Assembly (NCBI GenBank): GCA_046295175.1
Contig: JBKBNY010000018.1
Coordinates: 1 to 64,000 of the forward strand
Direction: 5' to 3'
Origin: JALOLV01 sp046295175
GTDB taxonomy: Bacteria; Bacteroidota; Bacteroidia; Cytophagales; Spirosomataceae
Length of the DNA stretch: 64,000 nt
Shown: positions 59,821 to 64,000 of the stretch, piece after piece
How the letters are laid out: each line of letters starts with the position of its first letter
Position numbering within the stretch: the first letter of the stretch is position 1
Notes under the pieces: model-generated
Databases searched by the model: none
Told to the model about the DNA's origin: nothing
The model's input: only the letters and a program-made list of their open reading frames with translations
Made by a program: the position numbers and the translations under genes

Positions 59821-60389
59821 AGCTGATTATTTTTATAATGATGATTGATATTGTCTTTGAGAATCTTTCTTGCCCTCGATAGATAGCTTTTGATTGTTCC
59901 TTCGGGTAAATTGGTGATTTCTGCAATCTCTTTATTGGGCAACTCTTCTAAATGGTACAGTGTAATTAAAGTTTTGTATAACGGTGGCAGTTTATTTATC
60001 TCTTTGGTAAGAATTTCGGTTGCTTCGGTTTTGATAATTTCTAACTCTGTGTTTTCGGTTGCTATAAACTTATTTTCAATCGTTGATTCTATCTCAATGA
60101 TTGGGACTTTCATCTTCTGGAGGTAATTTATAGTCGTATTGTAAGCAATGTTAGCAATCCAGGTTGATAATTTAGACTTGAATTGAAAAGAAGACAAATT
60201 TTGATAGGCTTTTAGATAAATATCTTGCACGAGGTCTTTTTGGTCGTCTTCGTTTGTAGTCATTTTTCGCACAATTTGGGCAACCAATTTTTCTGTATTT
60301 TTTACCACAACGGCAAAATCCTGAATTTTTCCATTCAGGATATTCGTAACAATAACTTTGTCAGAAAGATGATAGCTCTCATTGCTCAT
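59817..60389 (-). CDS. ECF-type RNA polymerase sigma factor
   Basis: 190 residues. Region 2 (about 20-90) has QKDLVQDIYLKAYQNLSSFQ and KLSTWIANIAYNTTINYLQK; region 4 (about 130-180) has LPPLYKTLITLYHLEELPNK, EIAEITNLPEGTIKSYLSRA and RKIL. It is the first gene of the unit sigma / anti-sigma / DUF6249 and probably controls its own transcription. The signal is unknown. Confidence 0.92.
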   Translation of the reverse strand: MSNESYHLSDKVIVTNILNGKIQDFAVVVKNTEKLVAQIVRKMTTNEDDQKDLVQDIYLKAYQNLSSFQFKSKLSTWIANIAYNTTINYLQKMKVPIIEIESTIENKFIATENTELEIIKTEATEILTKEINKLPPLYKTLITLYHLEELPNKEIAEITNLPEGTIKSYLSRARKILKDNINHHYKNNQL

Positions 60390-60621
60390 ATTTCTTTATT
60401 AGACCGAGAACTCAGAATACGGTTGCAAAATTTTGCTTTTTTATTGAGGTAGTGATGTAGATTATTTAAAATTGAATGGCACAAAACTGCTCGACCGTAA
60501 AAACAACTAAGAAAGAGAAGTCAAGAACTAAAAGCCTAATATAATTTGGTTAAGCAGTTGTAAAATTATTACGGCAATAGCTTAGTGACAAACCTTTTAT
60601 TACCTGCAGTATTGCTTCTTG

Positions 60622-61035
60622 TCATTGACCAATTTTGTTTGTTAGATAAACAGTATCATTTTTTAATAGTGCTTTTAAGCAGTCAATGACATCACTGTTG
60701 GCTTGTCTATTGATAGCCGTAGAATAGTTTTCATTAACATTGTTTATTAGACCAAAAAATGATTTTACACTCTTTGGGCGTTTATAAAAGATGTTAAATT
60801 GATAATTGTTTGGGTCGCCGACAGCGGAAATAACAAGCCCGTTTTTGTTTTCTTTGTTTTCAACTTCAAAACAGGGAGAATAATATATGTCGTCTTGTTT
60901 GGCAGTTGCCATTTTTTGCAAATATTCTTTCCAATTGATATTTTCAAAATGGTCGATGATTGTGTCTTGAGAAACATCGCCCAACTCAATGACATCCGGC
61001 TGTAAGGGGTCGCAAAATGATGCTTTAAAATTCAT
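60622..61035 (-). CDS. Hypothetical protein, 137 residues
   Basis: Not recognised. No signal peptide or membrane helix. The N-terminal part (FKASFCDPLQPDVIELGDVS, QDTIIDHFENINWKEYLQKM) is alpha/beta and a beta-rich middle follows (ISAVGDPNNYQFNIFYKRPK). The pattern resembles small cassette-borne immunity-like or single-domain proteins, but I cannot name a family. On the minus strand TACATTTG at 61075-61068 is a likely -7 promoter element about 33 bases upstream of the start. Confidence 0.6.
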   Translation of the reverse strand: MNFKASFCDPLQPDVIELGDVSQDTIIDHFENINWKEYLQKMATAKQDDIYYSPCFEVENKENKNGLVISAVGDPNNYQFNIFYKRPKSVKSFFGLINNVNENYSTAINRQANSDVIDCLKALLKNDTVYLTNKIGQ

Positions 61036-61189
61036 TTTCTTCTTGTTTTATATTGATTGTCTGTTTACAAATGTATTTCCAAAGCAAAACCGTCTGACCT
61101 AACTTTGTTTAAGAAATAGAGTGATAATATGTTCTTGGATGGGGGTAATATAATTTGTGGTTTCTTGTTGTGCAGGTGGTCGTTATAAA

Positions 61190-61298
61190 TAGTAGGTGAT
61201 GTTTTAGGTTTGGAGTTGGTAGATATTTTTTAGCACTAAACTTTTATAGAGGTACAAACAAACTACTTTTGTAAAACGACTGTTACCAGCTTTTAGTG
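61190..61298. repeat. Cassette-type imperfect inverted repeat, copy D
   Basis: The left part GTTTTAGGTTTGGAGTTGGT with TTTTTTAGCAC, and the right part ACTACTTTTGTAAAACGACT with GTTACCAGC, correspond to the left and right parts of copies A to C. About 110 bases, directly beyond the lipoprotein stop codon. Confidence 0.5.
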
Positions 61299-61802
61299 CT
61301 ACAAAGCTTCGTCACGGCTTTTTACCACATCAATTAGGTCGGGTGCTGCGGTATAATAACTTAAAACTTCTTTCGCCTCTTTTACTGTTAAAATAGTCAG
61401 CTTAGTATTAGTAATTGCTTCTTCGTCAGACATCATTGAACGTGAAAGAATGAGCATATATACTTCTTTTTTAGTGTTCAAGTCTAATTTGCCTTGCTTA
61501 GTACTTAAATACTTTTTATATGCGTCTGCCATTTGTAACCAAATATCAATTTCGTTGTCAGGATTTTGGTCTCTTTTGAAATTTGTTATTGTCTCCTCTA
61601 AACTTACTGGATATACTTCTACAAATGTCGATTGTATTGTTTTTATTTTGTCAATTTGTGCTGTTGTCAAAGAATCATGAACTACTTCATTAACTTGGAT
61701 GTCATTAGGATTCATTGTCTGAAGGTTTTGCTTTTCGTCATTGCTGGAGTTGCAAGAATAAAATGTCAAAACTATCGAAAAGATAAGAATGATATTTTTC
61801 AT
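61299..61802 (-). CDS. Hypothetical lipoprotein
   Basis: About 167 residues from the ATG at 61802 (61817 would add five). Lipoprotein signal MKNIILIFSIVLTFYSC (Cys17), then a Ser/Asn-rich linker. The rest is largely helical (VHDSLTTAQIDKIKTIQSTF, EVYPVSLEETITNF, YKKYLSTKQGKLDLNTKKEV). No family recognised. A single gene between repeats D and C. Confidence 0.7.
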   Translation of the reverse strand: MKNIILIFSIVLTFYSCNSSNDEKQNLQTMNPNDIQVNEVVHDSLTTAQIDKIKTIQSTFVEVYPVSLEETITNFKRDQNPDNEIDIWLQMADAYKKYLSTKQGKLDLNTKKEVYMLILSRSMMSDEEAITNTKLTILTVKEAKEVLSYYTAAPDLIDVVKSRDEAL

Positions 61803-61839
61803 GTCGTTATTTTTCATTAAAGATGTTCACACTTACTAA

Positions 61840-61975
61840 TAGTAACGGTTTTCAGCTTGGTGATGGTGGGGATTTTCAGTGTTAAACTTTATTTGATGCA
61901 CAAAGCTTTAATTTAGCATTTCTATGCCATAGAAGCAAGAAACCTCCGCTTTTGCAAACTCCATGTTAGCGGTTC
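61840..61975. repeat. Cassette-type imperfect inverted repeat, copy C
   Basis: Left GTAACGGTTTTCAGCTTGGT then GATGGTGGGGATTTTCAG; right CCTCCGCTTTTGCAAACTCC then ATGTTAGCGG. The ends are inverted relatives (TAACGG / CCGCTAAC on the opposite strand), like the core sites of attC. It separates the lipoprotein from the alpha/beta hydrolase. Confidence 0.6.
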
Positions 61976-61990
61976 GGCTTTCTTTATTCA

Positions 61991-62794
61991 CTATTTTGTT
62001 TGTCTATACAGTTTTACAATTTCATTGATGACGAGTTGAGGATTGTCTTCCCAAACTGTATGTCCACAGTTCTTTGCAAATACATAGGTGTGATTTGGTA
62101 GTTTCCCAAAAGCTTTTACACATTCTCGCCATTCATTTTTGTATGTGTCAGTTTTAAGAAATACTTGGTTTTCTGCTCCAATAACCGTCACAGGAATTTT
62201 CGGTGGAAAACTCTTTTTTTCCATTAAGTCGTAAATTTTTCCGTAATTTTTTAAGACATAATAAAGCCCAACTGCTTCTTTCTTAATCCTGCCCCATAAC
62301 TCTGGAGTTATAGTTTCATTGCCTTCTTTATTACGTTTTTTTGTATAGTTACAAGGCAATGCTGGTTCTATAAAAACTGTGCCTTTAATTTTTTGGCTAT
62401 TCCTTATTGCAAATAATATCGAATAAAAACTTCCAAACGAGTGATTAACCAGAAATATTTTCTTTGAATACCCCAATTTATTTAGTGCAACCTCTAAGGT
62501 TTTAACTTCGTTGGGCAAGTCAATTTTATTAGTGTCTATACCACTTAAACCTAATCCTGCCCTGTCATAAGTTATTAAGGTTGCTTCGGTAGAGTCGTGT
62601 AATTGTTTAAGAATGCTTTTCCAATCAGAAGCGTCTGAACCATTTCCTGATTCAAAGAGTATGGGAGTTCCTTTACCTTTCACAATATTAAAGTGAAGAT
62701 TATAGCCTCCAACATCTATCAAAGTGTCAATAGTCTGGGCTTGTCCGAAATGGAATAGAGTTAAACAGAAAAGTATTGTAAATATCTTTTTCAT
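61991..62794 (-). CDS. Exported alpha/beta hydrolase
   Basis: 267 residues with a signal peptide (1-19, FHFGQAQ). Oxyanion segment ILFESGNGSDASDW, nucleophile elbow LVNHSFGSFYS (GxSxG as NHSFGS), an acid near PVTVIGAENQVF and catalytic His in CGHTVWEDNP. It appears to be a small esterase or lipase. A single gene between repeats C and B on the minus strand. Confidence 0.85.
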   Translation of the reverse strand: MKKIFTILFCLTLFHFGQAQTIDTLIDVGGYNLHFNIVKGKGTPILFESGNGSDASDWKSILKQLHDSTEATLITYDRAGLGLSGIDTNKIDLPNEVKTLEVALNKLGYSKKIFLVNHSFGSFYSILFAIRNSQKIKGTVFIEPALPCNYTKKRNKEGNETITPELWGRIKKEAVGLYYVLKNYGKIYDLMEKKSFPPKIPVTVIGAENQVFLKTDTYKNEWRECVKAFGKLPNHTYVFAKNCGHTVWEDNPQLVINEIVKLYRQTK

Positions 62795-62833
62795 TTCTCT
62801 TTAAGTTAATGCTTTTGTGAGTTTCACTTTAAG

Positions 62834-62972
62834 CTGACCGTTAACAGTTTACGTATTGGCGATGGGCGGATTTTTAGCACAAATGTTTATGCGGAACACA
62901 CAACTTTCGGCAACCATAAAACTGTCAGAGGAGAACAAGACCCCGCCTATTGCAAATGTGCAGTTAGCGGTA
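62834..62972. repeat. Cassette-type imperfect inverted repeat, copy B
   Basis: Left ACCGTTAACAGTTTACGTAT then TGGCGATGGGCGGATTTTTA; right CCCCGCCTATTGCAAATGTG then CAGTTAGCGGT. The terminal words ACCGTTAACAG and CAGTTAGCGGT are inverted relatives with two differences. It ends just before the cupin stop codon, about 139 bases in all. Confidence 0.65.
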
Positions 62973-62973
62973 G

Positions 62974-63531
62974 TTATTTGTCAATGTCCGAATATTTCTT
63001 GTAAATTGCTCTATATCCAAACATACGCCCAATAGGCCCTATGACATTCATCAAGAATTTCTGTATTCCCAGCGGAATATTGGCAAGGTAGGTTTTGCTG
63101 TCCAAGTATTTTAACGTTACTAATTCCTGAATTAATCCTGCTTTACCGTTGGGCATTTTTCCGTCAATGGTAAGTCCTATAATATTCTCTAATAGGTAGT
63201 CAAAGTCTAAGGCAGGTGTAACAGATTGAATAAAAACAACGGTTTCATTATTAGCATTGTAATGATTGTGTGGTTTGTTTTTCGGAAGCGTCATTTTTTC
63301 TCCCTGTGTCAAAACTTGTTTTTTGCCGTCTATTAATATTGTCAAATAGCCTGAGACAACTTCAAAATGTTCGTCTTGTAATGCATGAAAATGATTAGGA
63401 ACCAGCTCCCCCTTTGATTGAAGTGTCATTTTCATTGTAACTCTTTGTCCATTGGTGTCTTTAGCTGTTTCTAAAAATTCATAAATGTCTCCAGTATCTG
63501 GATTGATTAAAATTTGTCCTTTTGTTGGCAT
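62974..63531 (-). CDS. Cupin domain protein
   Basis: 185 residues. The cupin barrel is at about 30-115: MTLQSKGELVPNHFHALQDE, HFEVVSGYLTILIDGKK and LPKNKPHNHYNANNETVVFI. The metal ligands H-x-H (HFH), E and a later His (PHNH) are present. A C-terminal helical tail follows (about 120-185). Cytosolic. A single gene between repeats B and A, probably an enzyme or binding protein of unknown substrate. Confidence 0.85.
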   Translation of the reverse strand: MPTKGQILINPDTGDIYEFLETAKDTNGQRVTMKMTLQSKGELVPNHFHALQDEHFEVVSGYLTILIDGKKQVLTQGEKMTLPKNKPHNHYNANNETVVFIQSVTPALDFDYLLENIIGLTIDGKMPNGKAGLIQELVTLKYLDSKTYLANIPLGIQKFLMNVIGPIGRMFGYRAIYKKYSDIDK

Positions 63532-63585
63532 ATCTATCTATTTTTTAGGTTAAATACTCGTGTCTTTGTTTTGTCTGTATAATTG

Positions 63586-63710
63586 CTCCTAACGTTTTTC
63601 GACTTTGCGTTAAGGCGGGGATTCTTAGCACAAAAGTTCAATCGAAGAACGAATGTTGAATTTAGCACTAAACCCACCATTTTGCCAAACTGCTGTTGGT
63701 AGTTTGTTGT
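63586..63710. repeat. Cassette-type imperfect inverted repeat, copy A
   Basis: Left CTCCTAACGTTTTTCGACTT then GGCGGGGATTCTTAGCACAA; right TTTAGCACTAAACCCACCAT then TTTGCCAAACTGCTGTTGG. GTGCTAA and TTAGCAC face each other as inner arms. It separates the two cupin genes. Confidence 0.6.
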
Positions 63711-63730
63711 TTTCTGTTAATTTTTTTTCA

Positions 63731-64000
63731 TTATTTATTGTCTTCAAACCATTTTACGATTGATGGCATATTTCTCTCAAATCCACCCGGAATAAAAAAG
63801 TTAAGTAGGCCACATCTTTGATTTGTCCTATTTGCAAAGTCGTGAACAGTTTTGGCAGGTATTCTTAAAAAAGTGCCTTTCGCTACGTCCACCCACTTGT
63901 CGCCTACGAGTACGGATGCAGTGCCTTCAATGCCATAAAATACTTCGTCATGGTCTTCGTGTTGGTGTGCACCAGGACCATCTGAGATTGGTTCAAGCCA
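63731..64000 (-). CDS. Cupin domain protein, partial (5' end beyond the window)
   Basis: The frame is open from the window edge to the TAA at 63733-63731, 89 residues. It starts WLEPISDGPGAHQHEDHDEV, with the H-x-H and following D/E ligands, and continues FYGIEGTASVLVGDKWVDVA, TFLRIPAKTVHDFANRTNQR and FFIPGGFERNMPSIVKWFED. This is a single-barrel cupin lacking its start. It is the next unit of the repeat-separated series. Confidence 0.82.
   Translation of the reverse strand, partial: WLEPISDGPGAHQHEDHDEVFYGIEGTASVLVGDKWVDVAKGTFLRIPAKTVHDFANRTNQRCGLLNFFIPGGFERNMPSIVKWFEDNK

Noticed and set aside
1..64000. Prophage or transposon
   Set aside because: No integrase, transposase, capsid or terminase gene is found; the tRNA-Glu gene shows no flanking duplicate.

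Overview
The window comes from a member of the Bacteroidota, most likely of the order Cytophagales (Spirosomaceae-like). The signs are two SusC/SusD pairs, a further TonB-dependent receptor, low-GC DNA, promoters of the TTTG / TAnnTTTG type, weak ribosome binding sites, and many short palindromic repeats between genes. It looks like ordinary chromosome: I see no phage, plasmid, transposase, rRNA or CRISPR array.

Positions 1-8.5 kb hold a TonB receptor, a scar where a glycosyltransferase and an MFS transporter have both lost their 3' ends, a DUF1648 membrane protein with an ABC ATPase, tRNA-Glu(UUC), and a two-gene unit of an ASPIC/FG-GAP protein and a vanadium-haloperoxidase-like PAP2 protein. 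Positions 8.7-19.8 kb carry two paralogous SusC-SusD operons, both on the minus strand, with matching terminators and a shared palindrome upstream. Positions 20.7-23.6 kb form a TetR-controlled module of a PhlG-like (2,4-diacetylphloroglucinol hydrolase family) enzyme and a BBE-type FAD oxidase.

Positions 23.6-36 kb are mostly housekeeping: a YadA-head-like repeat protein, a DEAD-box helicase, a Gfo/Idh/MocA oxidoreductase, Tex, a pentapeptide-repeat protein, a BaiN-like flavoprotein, type I asparaginase, and both subunits of electron transfer flavoprotein. Tex and the BaiN-like gene contain short palindromic repeats that are translated in frame. Positions 36-40 kb hold a TSUP transporter and a malonate uptake and activation module (MatB-like ligase, MadL, MadM). 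Positions 40-48 kb hold an alpha-L-fucosidase, a sterol-desaturase-family enzyme, a membrane-anchored regulator with an extracytoplasmic sensor part and a cytoplasmic winged helix, an Arr-type rifampin ADP-ribosyltransferase and an alpha/beta hydrolase.

From 48 kb to the end, nearly all genes are small and on the minus strand, with accessory functions (SRPBCC, Crp/Fnr, VOC, DUF1801, DUF2071, MBL, cupin, hydrolases, an ECF sigma/anti-sigma pair). This part is rich in repeats and decayed genes: a DUF2071 gene broken by one amber codon, a beta-propeller remnant and a VOC remnant. At the right end (61.2-63.7 kb) single same-strand genes are separated by related imperfect inverted repeats of about 110-150 bp, which resembles an integron-type cassette array without a visible integrase. 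That array, the coding palindromic repeats and the PhlG-like module are the most unusual parts of the window.
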